A stretch of DNA of 26,669 nt from MED-G78 sp964343355. Its GTDB lineage: Bacteria > Pseudomonadota > Gammaproteobacteria > Magnimaribacterales > D2472. The notes beneath the pieces are model-generated. The model was not told the DNA's origin. It ran no database searches and saw only the letters and a program-made list of their open reading frames with translations. The stretch's first letter is position 1. Every line of letters starts with the position of its first letter. A program made the position numbers and the translations under genes. Positions 1-6,281 of the stretch are shown piece by piece. The DNA is taken from NCBI GenBank assembly GCA_964343355.1, contig CAYFJC010000012.1, positions 1 through 26,669 of the forward strand, written 5' to 3'.

Positions 1-41
1 GCTTTCGCATATGGTCTGGCTAATGAGGTGAGTTCAATCAT
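1..41 (-). CDS. atpH: ATP synthase F1 delta subunit, 5' end only (partial)
   Basis: Only the first 13 complete codons are inside the window; the gene runs off the left edge. The minus-strand ATG at 41..39 gives MIELTSLARPYAKA (last codon incomplete), which matches the conserved delta-subunit start (ARPYAKAAF in E. coli AtpH). Delta links the F1 head to the peripheral stalk formed by the b subunits. It starts 2 nt after the atpF stop codon, the usual atpF-atpH order. The call rests on the N-terminal motif and on position; nothing else can be seen. Confidence 0.85.
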   Translation of the reverse strand, partial: MIELTSLARPYAK

Positions 42-43
42 TT

Positions 44-514
44 CTAGAGTTCCGCTGCCGCTTTCTTAAGAAGATCATCATGCTTCTCAGAAGAAATTTC
101 TTGATCCAAGATTTTTTGAGTTGTATCAATAATAATTGCTGACATCTGTGATTTTAATTCTTCTTTTGCATTATTTGTTTCATTCTCAATAGTTTTGGCT
201 GCAGAAGCTAAGATTTTTTCAGCCTCAACTTGAGCTTTGTTTTTAGCGTCACTCACTATTTGAGAAGATCTTTGGTTGGCTTTATCAAGTAACTCTGAGG
301 CTTCAGCTTTTGCTTTGTTTAGTTCTTTATCAAAAGCAAGCTGAGCTTCTTCTAATGAGTCATCTGCTTTTTTAGCAGCCTCTAGCCCGTCAGCTATTCT
401 TTTTTCGCGCTCAGCCATGGCAGCAATAATTGGCGGCCATACGTACTTCCAGCATATAGCCACAAAAATAACAAAAGCTATAGTTTGTCCGAATAAGGTG
501 GCGTTAATATTCAT
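44..514 (-). CDS. atpF: ATP synthase F0 subunit b
   Basis: Peripheral-stalk subunit of the F1F0 ATP synthase, 156 aa, the same length as E. coli AtpF. Residues 1-28 form the single N-terminal membrane anchor (MNINATLFGQTIAFVIFVAI and onward), followed by the conserved WPP..AAMAEREKRI segment. The rest is a long charged Ala/Lys/Glu helix, a coiled coil predicted to dimerise and hold the F1 head still during rotation. It lies 6 nt after atpE and 2 nt before atpH, so it is co-transcribed within the atp operon. No Shine-Dalgarno sequence is obvious before its ATG, so translation is probably coupled to atpE. The family assignment is secure. Confidence 0.97.
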   Translation of the reverse strand: MNINATLFGQTIAFVIFVAICWKYVWPPIIAAMAEREKRIADGLEAAKKADDSLEEAQLAFDKELNKAKAEASELLDKANQRSSQIVSDAKNKAQVEAEKILASAAKTIENETNNAKEELKSQMSAIIIDTTQKILDQEISSEKHDDLLKKAAAEL

Positions 515-520
515 TTTAAA

Positions 521-742
521 TTAAGTAGCAAACATTAAGTAAAGACCAAGACCAACACCAATCATAGGAATAGCATCAACAAGACCCATTACGATAAATA
601 ATTGAGTTCTTAAAAGAGGTATTAGCTCTGGTTGGCGCGCAGCACCTTCCAAATATTTACCACCTAAAACACCCACCCCGATTGCAGCACCGACAGCACC
701 AAGGCCAATCATGATTCCTGCAGCTAAAATATTAAATTCCAT
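521..742 (-). CDS. atpE: ATP synthase F0 subunit c (proteolipid)
   Basis: Forms the rotating c-ring of F0. The 73-aa hairpin has two membrane helices joined by the conserved polar loop ARQPELIPLLRTQ (about residues 35-47). The ion-carrying acid is D56 in helix 2 (GLVDAIPM). Helix 1 reads GAAIGVGVLGG, without the Gln and Glu-Ser ligands of sodium-binding c-rings, so the enzyme is inferred to be proton driven. The order atpB-atpE-atpF is standard. A strong AAAGGA ribosome site precedes the ATG, fitting the need for many c copies per complex. Confidence 0.98.
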   Translation of the reverse strand: MEFNILAAGIMIGLGAVGAAIGVGVLGGKYLEGAARQPELIPLLRTQLFIVMGLVDAIPMIGVGLGLYLMFAT

Positions 743-749
743 TTCTTTC

Positions 750-755
750 TCCTTT
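750..755 (-). promoter_or_regulatory. Strong Shine-Dalgarno site of atpE
   Basis: On the minus strand AAAGGA lies 7 nt before the atpE ATG (742..740). It is one of the clearest ribosome sites in the window; many neighbouring genes have none. This fits high translation of subunit c relative to the other F0 subunits. Confidence 0.75.
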
Positions 756-771
756 CAAAAATGAGGATCTA

Positions 772-1611
772 TTAATGATCCTCTGTTTCGTGCGCCATTG
801 CTAAATAAACAACGGTTAACACCATAAAAATAAACGCTTGTAACGCTAGTATTAAAATATGAAAAAGCGCCCAACCAACATGTAAAAATATTCCCATTAT
901 TCCAAATGCAAAGGAGCTAAAGAACATCATCAAGGCGATAAGTATAAAAACCATCTCTCCTGCATATAAATTTCCAAAAAGTCTAAGCCCTAAAGAGATA
1001 GGTTTGGCTATAAAATTAACACCCTCTAAAACTATATTAACCGGGATCATGTATTTGCCAAAAGGATGCAAAGTTAATTCGCCAATAAAGCCCTTAAGGC
1101 CTTTAACCTTAATGCTATAAAAAATAGTTAGAATAAATACTGCTAGAGCCATCCCTAAGGTGATATTAGGGTCTGTAGTTGGAACAACTTTAAAGTACTC
1201 AATTCCAACACCTTTAGCTAGTTCTGGCAGGTAATCTACTGGGACAAGGTCCATTAAATTCATTAAAAACACCCAAACCATAATGGTTAGTGCAATAGGA
1301 CCAATAAGGGGATTAGTTGCAGAAGTAAAAATACTCCTGACATTTTCATTCACAAACTCTACCACCATTTCAACAAAATTTTGCAGCCCGCTTGGAGCCT
1401 CTGTTGTTAGTTTTGGTATGCCCATTCTAAACAAAACAATAAAAACAATACCTAAAAATACTGACCACCCTAAGGAGTCAACATGGAAAGCCCAAAAACC
1501 CATTTCTTCGATGCGCTGGGGATCACAAGTCCAACCCTCATCTACTTTTCCACAAGTTAAGTTGGTTAAGTGATGCTGAATATAGCTAGAGGATGTAAGT
1601 TCTTTAGCCAT
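772..1611 (-). CDS. atpB: ATP synthase F0 subunit a
   Basis: Integral membrane stator subunit providing the proton half-channels against the c-ring; 279 aa with at least five hydrophobic segments. The essential arginine is R210 in SLGLRLFGNLYAGEM, with the usual N214 and E219 nearby. H251 and Q258 (FHILILALQAFIFMVL) correspond to E. coli H245 and Q252. The N-terminal stretch SSSYIQHHLTNL is the typical gammaproteobacterial leader before the first membrane helix. The ATG overlaps the atpI stop by 1 nt (TAATG), so translation is probably coupled to atpI. Nothing suggests loss of function. Confidence 0.98.
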   Translation of the reverse strand: MAKELTSSSYIQHHLTNLTCGKVDEGWTCDPQRIEEMGFWAFHVDSLGWSVFLGIVFIVLFRMGIPKLTTEAPSGLQNFVEMVVEFVNENVRSIFTSATNPLIGPIALTIMVWVFLMNLMDLVPVDYLPELAKGVGIEYFKVVPTTDPNITLGMALAVFILTIFYSIKVKGLKGFIGELTLHPFGKYMIPVNIVLEGVNFIAKPISLGLRLFGNLYAGEMVFILIALMMFFSSFAFGIMGIFLHVGWALFHILILALQAFIFMVLTVVYLAMAHETEDH

Positions 1612-1934
1612 TATATTGAAATACCAACATTAGGTTTGTTGGGTTTGTGAAAAAAATTAATACAGATAAATGCGGACATAAGAAGCAAATAATGCTCGCT
1701 AATAAAAGCTAGTGAAAACAATAAAAAGGCTACAAATAATGCCCACTTTGAAGTCCATCCAGCCATTAAATTTGAAGCTTCTGTTTCAAATGCATAACCA
1801 AGCTTATTTGATTGGTCGACAAGCAAAAGATACAGCAAAGTAATACCTAAAACTTGTAGGTTGTAAATCCCCATTAGAATCAACAAAAATGCTGTTAATG
1901 CTTGGTTTTTTGTTAAATTTTTTAGATGCTTCAA
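1611..1934 (-). CDS. atpI: ATP synthase protein I (AtpI)
   Basis: Small 107-aa membrane protein at the head of the atp operon, the position of atpI in most proteobacteria. About four hydrophobic segments are visible (residues 14-38, 60-78 and 80-95, the first long enough for two). AtpI is thought to help c-ring assembly and is poorly conserved, so the name rests mostly on position, size and topology. The chosen start is TTG at 1934..1932, about 27 nt downstream of the predicted transcription start; no Shine-Dalgarno is visible. An ATG at residue 21 would remove part of the first helix and is less likely. The stop overlaps the atpB ATG. Confidence 0.72.
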   Translation of the reverse strand: MKHLKNLTKNQALTAFLLILMGIYNLQVLGITLLYLLLVDQSNKLGYAFETEASNLMAGWTSKWALFVAFLLFSLAFISEHYLLLMSAFICINFFHKPNKPNVGISI

Positions 1935-1958
1935 GTGTATAAAAAAATATTAAGAATA

Positions 1959-1988
1959 CAGGCGAGAATTATAGAAAGATAACGCCTG
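1959..1988. repeat. Inverted repeat around the atp promoter -10
   Basis: CAGGCG (1959-1964) and CGCCTG (1983-1988) are perfect 6-bp complements separated by 18 nt. The -10 hexamer of the atp promoter sits between them; one arm lies in the -35/-10 spacer and the other at the predicted transcription start. It could be an operator for a dimeric regulator, or a loose hairpin after parB. It is GC-rich in an AT-rich spacer. Function unknown. Confidence 0.5.
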
Positions 1989-1996
1989 AAGAACAA
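1968..1996 (-). promoter_or_regulatory. Sigma70-type promoter of the atp operon
   Basis: On the minus strand a perfect TATAAT (1973..1968) stands 17 nt from TTGTTC (1996..1991), a fair -35 match sharing TTG at its start. Transcription would begin near 1961, giving a leader of roughly 27 nt before the TTG start of atpI. It lies in the 80-bp spacer between the parB stop and atpI, so atp can be expressed independently of parAB. Confidence 0.65.
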
Positions 1997-2014
1997 GTGA
2001 TTTAAGTCTTTAAG

Positions 2015-2845
2015 TTACACTAATTTGCTAATAATGTTCTCTAACTCTTCTGCTGTTGAGTAATGTATTGAAACTTTGCCAGTTTTTTTATTTTTAGCAT
2101 CAATTTCTACCCTATGCCCAAAACCCTCTGACATCTCTTGTTCAATATTTAAAAGATCTTTAGATTTTATCTTTGCAGGGGTTTTATTTGGTTTTTTAGA
2201 GGTTAGGTTTTGCGCCTCTCGAACCGTTAAGTTGGATTCAATAATTTGCTTTGCAAAATTTGATGCCTTGTCGGCCTCAAGTGAAACAAGGAGTTTTGCA
2301 TGGCCTTTTTCCAAGCTGCCTTGAGATAAAAGATCTAACACCGAAGCGGGCAGTGACAATAATCGAAGTGAATTCGCTATCGTGCTTCTGGCTTTTCCTG
2401 TTGTTCTAGCTACATCTTCTTGGGTTAATCCAAATTCTCTTTTTAGCCTATCGTAGCCCCTGGCTTCTTCAACAGCATTAAGGTCTTCTCTTTGAAGGTT
2501 CTCAATCAGGGCGGCCTCAAGAGCGCTTTGATCTTCTTTTTGATCAATTAAACATGGAATCGAATCTAGCCCTGCTTTTTTTGAAGCCCTTAAACGTCTT
2601 TCGCCAGCTATAACCTCAAAAGCATTTAGCCCAACCTCTCTTACAAGAATGGGTGACAGTACGCCATGTTTTTTTATAGAAGAGGAAAGCTCAGAAATTT
2701 TTTCTTCATTAAAATCTTGTCTGGGCTGAAACCTTCCTGGTGATATCTCTGATATTTGTATTTCTTTTACCGCTCTTTGGGTTGGGCCCTGAGTGGATCC
2801 AAGAAGGGCATCTAGCCCTCTATTTAAAACTTTTTTATCAGACAT
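2015..2845 (-). CDS. parB: Chromosome partitioning protein ParB (Spo0J family)
   Basis: CTP-dependent DNA clamp that loads at parS sites and spreads to mark the origin region for segregation. The 276-aa protein has an N-terminal tail with RGLDALLG (residues 9-16) that typically contacts ParA, a nucleotide-binding domain with GERRLRAS (81-88) and ENLQRED (115-121), a helix-turn-helix around residues 138-163 (LTQEDVARTTGKARSTIANS), and a C-terminal dimerisation domain. The ATG lies inside the end of parA (8-nt overlap), indicating one transcript and coupled translation. A matching parS site lies about 10 kb away at 13227-13242, in the end of recF. Confidence 0.97.
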   Translation of the reverse strand: MSDKKVLNRGLDALLGSTQGPTQRAVKEIQISEISPGRFQPRQDFNEEKISELSSSIKKHGVLSPILVREVGLNAFEVIAGERRLRASKKAGLDSIPCLIDQKEDQSALEAALIENLQREDLNAVEEARGYDRLKREFGLTQEDVARTTGKARSTIANSLRLLSLPASVLDLLSQGSLEKGHAKLLVSLEADKASNFAKQIIESNLTVREAQNLTSKKPNKTPAKIKSKDLLNIEQEMSEGFGHRVEIDAKNKKTGKVSIHYSTAEELENIISKLV

Positions 2846-3599
2846 GTTCCACCCTTCTTATTAGCTCACCAGCAAGTGCTAGATATGCTTTTGCACCATA
2901 GGAGTTAGGCATGTATTGTAACGCTGCAACACCGTGACTTGGAGCTTCTGCTAGTTTAATATTTCTGGGTATGATTGTATTAAATAAGATGCTGGAAAAG
3001 TGTGATTCCAGTTCTTCTGATACCTCTTTTGCTAAATTATTTCTCATATCTACCATAGTTCTAATAATACCCAAAACCCTGTTTGATGAAAGGTTTTTAT
3101 CTGAAAGGGATTGAATTGTGTCCATGAGTCCAGATATTCCTTCGAGCGAATAGTATTCGCATTGAAGGGGGATAAGTGTTCCTGATGCCGCAAAAAGCGC
3201 TTCTATTGTTAATTGATTTAGTGTGGGCGGAGTATCAATTATTGTGTAATCAAATTCGGTAGTTATGGTTTTAATGGTTTTGGATAAAAATTGTTGTTGG
3301 TTTTGATTGCGTATTCCAACCTCAAGAGCTAAAAGGTCTTGCCCGCCTGGAAGTATTTGGTAACCGCCAGAGCTTTCATAAATACTCTCATTAACAGAAA
3401 TATTATCGAAAAATATTTCATACAGAGTGTTGGGGTTTTCCTCTTTGATGCCGGCTGCTGTAGTTGCGTTGCCCTGTGGATCTAGATCTATTAGTAAAAC
3501 TTTTCTTTTTGTAGCTGCCAAGCTTGCTGCAAGATTAACAGCGGTTGTGGTTTTGCCAACACCGCCTTTTTGATTTGCTATAGCTATTACTTTATTCAA
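2838..3599 (-). CDS. parA: Chromosome partitioning ATPase ParA (Soj family)
   Basis: Deviant Walker-type ATPase that forms nucleoid-bound gradients and moves ParB-parS complexes. The 253-aa protein shows KGGVGKTT (residues 11-18), DLDPQGNAT (38-46) and IDTPP (121-125), the three ATP-site motifs of the family. There is no N-terminal helix-turn-helix, as expected for the chromosomal type. The start is TTG at 3599..3597, overlapping the rsmG stop in a 4-nt TTGA; it is the only start that places the P-loop at the usual distance from the N terminus. It overlaps parB by 8 nt. The order mnmG-rsmG-parA-parB is common near gammaproteobacterial origins. Confidence 0.97.
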   Translation of the reverse strand: MNKVIAIANQKGGVGKTTTAVNLAASLAATKRKVLLIDLDPQGNATTAAGIKEENPNTLYEIFFDNISVNESIYESSGGYQILPGGQDLLALEVGIRNQNQQQFLSKTIKTITTEFDYTIIDTPPTLNQLTIEALFAASGTLIPLQCEYYSLEGISGLMDTIQSLSDKNLSSNRVLGIIRTMVDMRNNLAKEVSEELESHFSSILFNTIIPRNIKLAEAPSHGVAALQYMPNSYGAKAYLALAGELIRRVEHV

Positions 3600-4189
3600 T
3601 TTTGTTTAGTGATTACAAGAATGTGTCTTTCTTCATATTTATTTTTAATTCTGATTATTTCACACTTGTGTTCTTTTTTGTTTATAGTTTCGATCTCTTC
3701 TAAAATTTTCTCTTCTTTGCCTTTTAGCAATAAGTACCTTCCTCCTGTTTGTAAAAATGGGTTGCATATATTAAGTATGTTTTGGGTTTGTGAGAATGCC
3801 CTTGCTGTTACCACGTCAAAAACCCCTATGTCTGATTTGTTTGTAAGGTGTTCCTCTTGTACTTTTATGTTTGGTATTTCGAGCTTTCTAATGGTCTTCT
3901 TTAAGAAATATGTTTTCTTTTTATTCGACTCTACGAGCGTTATTTCGGTGTCTGGCCTTGTAATGCCAATAAGCATGCCGGGAAAACCAGCGCCCGTGCC
4001 AACGTCTAGTATTTTGTCGTTTTTTTCAATAAATTGTATTAATGGAAAACAGTCGTTAATGTCTTTTTGGTATATCTCTTCAATTGATTTTCTGACAAAA
4101 AGATTATGGGCTTTGTTGTAACGAAAAGCCTCCTCTACAAAGGTTTGTATTTTTTTTTCTTGGTCTTTTGGCAGGTCTAGTTTATGCAT
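3596..4189 (-). CDS. rsmG: 16S rRNA (guanine-N7) methyltransferase RsmG (GidB)
   Basis: Methylates N7 of G527 (E. coli numbering) in the 530 loop of 16S rRNA; loss in other bacteria gives low-level streptomycin resistance. The 197-aa protein has the SAM-binding motif DVGTGAGFPG (about residues 62-71), the NKAHNL segment near residue 30 (NK.YNL in relatives), and TARAF (about 129-133) in the expected place. It overlaps mnmG by 8 nt upstream and parA by 4 nt downstream. It is Lys/Ile/Asn-rich, reflecting the A-rich coding strand. The assignment is secure. Confidence 0.95.
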   Translation of the reverse strand: MHKLDLPKDQEKKIQTFVEEAFRYNKAHNLFVRKSIEEIYQKDINDCFPLIQFIEKNDKILDVGTGAGFPGMLIGITRPDTEITLVESNKKKTYFLKKTIRKLEIPNIKVQEEHLTNKSDIGVFDVVTARAFSQTQNILNICNPFLQTGGRYLLLKGKEEKILEEIETINKKEHKCEIIRIKNKYEERHILVITKQN

Positions 4190-6044
4190 CTAAAATTTCA
4201 AGTTCTGCTTTTTTTATATAGACTAGCAATAAATTTATAGCTGCTGGTGTAATACCCTCTATTCTTGACGCTGCGCCAATTGTTGTTGGCTGTGTTTTGT
4301 TTAATTTTTCTTTTACCTCGTTAGAGAGTCCGGATATTGAGGAGTATGGAAAATTCTCCGGAATGTCTTTTAGGTTAAGTTTTTTGTTTTTAAGGACTTC
4401 TCTTTTTTGTTTTTCTATATAGCCGCTATACTTTATTTCTACCATGGCTCTGTCTAATAGCGGAATGTTTTCTGGGCTTGTTTCTGATATCTCTATAATG
4501 TTTTCTTTGGAGATGTCTGTTCTTTTTAAGATTGTTTCTATGCTGGCTTTTTCTTTTAGGTCAATTTTTTTACCGCTTGTATCAACAAAGCTTTTTACTT
4601 TTCTTTTTACGATGTTGGTTTCTAAAAAAGCGTTGTATGTATTTTCTTGTTTTTTAAAATTGTTGCTTCTTTTTTCAGATACAAGGTTTGCTTTTTTCGC
4701 TATAACTAAAAGCCTTTGTTCGGCATTGTCTTGGGCAAGCATTAGTCTGTGCTCAGCCCGACTTGTAAACATTCGGTAGGGCTCGGTTACGCCGTGGGTT
4801 GTAAGATCGTTAACCAGAACGCCTATGTAAGCCTCGCTTCTTTCTAGTATCAGGCTCTCTTTATTTTTAATTTTATTTGCCGCGTTAGCGCCAGCCATAA
4901 GCCCCTGGGCGGCAGCCTCTTCGTAGCCCGTTGTGCCGTTTATTTGTCCAGCCAAGTAAAGGTTTTTAAAAAACTTTGTTTCCATTGTTGGGTTTAAAGA
5001 TCTTGGGTCTACAAAATCATATTCAACTGCGTAGCCGTATTCTTCTATCTGGGAGTTCTCCATTCCAGCAATTGAGTATATGAAATCCTCTTGAGCTTGT
5101 TTTGGCAAGCTGGTTGAAATACCGTTAGGGTAAACCAGGTCTTTGTTTATGCCTTCGGGCTCTATAAATATTTGGTGGCTGTCTTTTTCTCCAAACTTAA
5201 AAACTTTGTCTTCAATAGAGGGGCAATACCTTGGGCCTATGCCTGAAATGTTTCCAGAATACATGGCTGATAGGTGAATATTTTTCTCTATTATTTTGTG
5301 GGTATTTTTGTTGGTTCTTGTAATGTAACAAGATAATTGCTTTTGGTGCTCTGAGGGTTGTTCAGATAAAGACATCCATGGTGTTGGGGTTTCTCCTTTT
5401 TGTTCCTCCATTAGTCCAAGGTCCAGGCTAGACATTTTAATTCTTGCTGGTGTTCCTGTTTTTAATCTGCCCATTGGAAGGTTGAGGCTGTATAGTTTTT
5501 TTGAAAGAGGTATTGCTGCCGACTCGCCGACTCTGCCGCCCTGAATCTTGTCTTGGCCTGTATACATTATGCCGTTTAAAAATGTGCCTGTTGTTAGAAT
5601 TGTTTTTTTTCCTTTTACCTCGGTGCTGTCGGCTAAAAGAACACCAAAAACACTGTCTTTGTTTGATAGTAAATCTATTACCTCGCCCTCTATAATTTCA
5701 ATGTTTGTTGATTTAAGTATGTCTTGAATGGCTTGTTTGTAGAGCTCTCTGTCGCACTGAACTCTTAAGGCTTGAACAGCGTTACCCTTTCTTGTGTTAA
5801 GGGTTCTATATTGAATTCCAGATAGGTCTGTTGCTTGGGCCATTATTCCACCCATAGCGTCAACCTCTCTTACTAGATGAGATTTACCCAACCCGCCGAT
5901 CGCGGGATTACAAGACATTTGGCCAATGGTTTTGTGTGAAAAAGACACAAGCGCGCAACTTAGGCCGTTTCTGTAAACAGCATGCGCGGCTTCTACACCA
6001 GCGTGGCCACCACCAACCACCACAACATCATATTCTTTGTTCAT
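4182..6044 (-). CDS. mnmG: tRNA uridine-5-carboxymethylaminomethyl modification enzyme MnmG (GidA)
   Basis: FAD-dependent partner of MnmE. The MnmE-MnmG complex makes the cmnm5/nm5 modification at the wobble uridine of certain tRNAs using methylene-tetrahydrofolate. The 620-aa protein has the FAD motif GGGHAG (residues 11-16), CNPAIGGLGKSH (45-56), the conserved cysteine in GPRYCPSIEDK, and NGTTGYEEAAAQG. The C-terminal helical domain that contacts MnmE and tRNA is present (ASRIEGITPAAI). The ATG at 6044 is followed directly by the FAD fold. mnmG is the first gene of the mnmG-rsmG-parA-parB unit. Its partner mnmE lies just upstream, across a 237-bp spacer and on the same strand. Confidence 0.98.
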   Translation of the reverse strand: MNKEYDVVVVGGGHAGVEAAHAVYRNGLSCALVSFSHKTIGQMSCNPAIGGLGKSHLVREVDAMGGIMAQATDLSGIQYRTLNTRKGNAVQALRVQCDRELYKQAIQDILKSTNIEIIEGEVIDLLSNKDSVFGVLLADSTEVKGKKTILTTGTFLNGIMYTGQDKIQGGRVGESAAIPLSKKLYSLNLPMGRLKTGTPARIKMSSLDLGLMEEQKGETPTPWMSLSEQPSEHQKQLSCYITRTNKNTHKIIEKNIHLSAMYSGNISGIGPRYCPSIEDKVFKFGEKDSHQIFIEPEGINKDLVYPNGISTSLPKQAQEDFIYSIAGMENSQIEEYGYAVEYDFVDPRSLNPTMETKFFKNLYLAGQINGTTGYEEAAAQGLMAGANAANKIKNKESLILERSEAYIGVLVNDLTTHGVTEPYRMFTSRAEHRLMLAQDNAEQRLLVIAKKANLVSEKRSNNFKKQENTYNAFLETNIVKRKVKSFVDTSGKKIDLKEKASIETILKRTDISKENIIEISETSPENIPLLDRAMVEIKYSGYIEKQKREVLKNKKLNLKDIPENFPYSSISGLSNEVKEKLNKTQPTTIGAASRIEGITPAAINLLLVYIKKAELEILDA

Positions 6045-6078
6045 AATCTTTACTTATTAACTAAAAAAAATTTATAAC

Positions 6079-6098
6079 ATAAGTATTATTATACTTAT
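6079..6098. repeat. Perfect 8-bp-arm palindrome upstream of mnmG
   Basis: ATAAGTAT and ATACTTAT flank a 4-nt centre TATT. On the minus strand the centre forms a TATAAT (6093..6088) that could be the mnmG -10 element, so the palindrome would overlap RNA polymerase contacts. It may be an operator or simply part of an A/T-rich unwinding stretch. Confidence 0.55.
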
Positions 6099-6117
6099 TG
6101 TTATTATTATTAGGTAC

Positions 6118-6138
6118 GAGTTTTTCTGTGTAAAACTC
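6118..6138. repeat. 7-bp perfect hairpin
   Basis: GAGTTTT (6118-6124) pairs with AAAACTC (6132-6138) around a 7-nt loop. Neither strand has a T-run after it, so it is not a standard intrinsic terminator. A degenerate DnaA-box-like sequence overlaps loop and right arm (6127-6135). Confidence 0.55.
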
Positions 6139-6166
6139 AAACCAAACCATACCCATAAAGGCTTAA

Positions 6167-6263
6167 AGGCTGTTTATAAACAAGACTAAAACCCCTGAAG
6201 AAGCTATAAACAAGCGTTATAAAAGCTGTTAACTAAAAAAACAGAATCTTTTAACAACAGCCT
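6167..6263. repeat. Long-range inverted repeat AGGCTGTT / AACAGCCT
   Basis: AGGCTGTT at 6167-6174 and its exact complement AACAGCCT at 6256-6263 bracket the repeats in between. An extra GCTGTT copy near 6225 could pair with the right arm instead. In minus-strand RNA downstream of mnmE these could form alternative stems. The biological meaning is unknown. Confidence 0.4.
6176..6214. repeat. Direct repeat ATAAACAAG, two copies at 30-bp spacing
   Basis: Identical 9-mers at 6176-6184 and 6206-6214 start exactly 30 bp apart, close to three helical turns, so both lie on the same DNA face. This could be a pair of protein-binding sites. Chance is possible in such A-rich sequence. Confidence 0.4.
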
Positions 6264-6281
6264 ATACACACAAAAATAACA

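Larger units (their letters stand above)
6045..6281. other. Structured AT-rich spacer between mnmE and mnmG
   Basis: No plausible gene lies in this 237-bp gap, one of the two longest in the window. The mnmG-proximal half (6056-6112) is almost pure A/T. The rest holds a perfect 8+8 palindrome, a 7-bp hairpin, a tandem AAAGGCT (6157-6163 and 6165-6171), a 9-bp direct repeat and an 8-bp long-range inverted repeat, each listed separately. Two near-matches to the DnaA box exist: CTATACACA at 6262-6270 and TGTGTAAAA at 6127-6135 (reverse orientation), one mismatch each. A TATAAT for mnmG lies at 6093..6088 on the minus strand without a good -35. In E. coli oriC flanks mnmG, but strand composition here does not support an origin. 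It may be the mnmG leader and promoter, or a replication-associated region. Confidence 0.6.

Noticed and set aside
2845..2852. TGTTCCAC at the parA-parB overlap, identical to half of a parS site
   Set aside because: The other half (CCTTCTTA) does not match, and the bases are constrained by coding for the ParA C terminus. Half a site is likely chance.
6118..6138. The 7-bp hairpin as an intrinsic terminator for mnmE
   Set aside because: No T-run follows it on either strand, and the stem is mostly A-T pairs.
6045..6281. Primary oriC between mnmE and mnmG, by analogy with E. coli
   Set aside because: With forks leaving here, the plus strand to the right should be G- and T-rich, but mnmE shows the opposite strongly. 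No perfect DnaA box is present. I kept it only as a structured region of unknown role.
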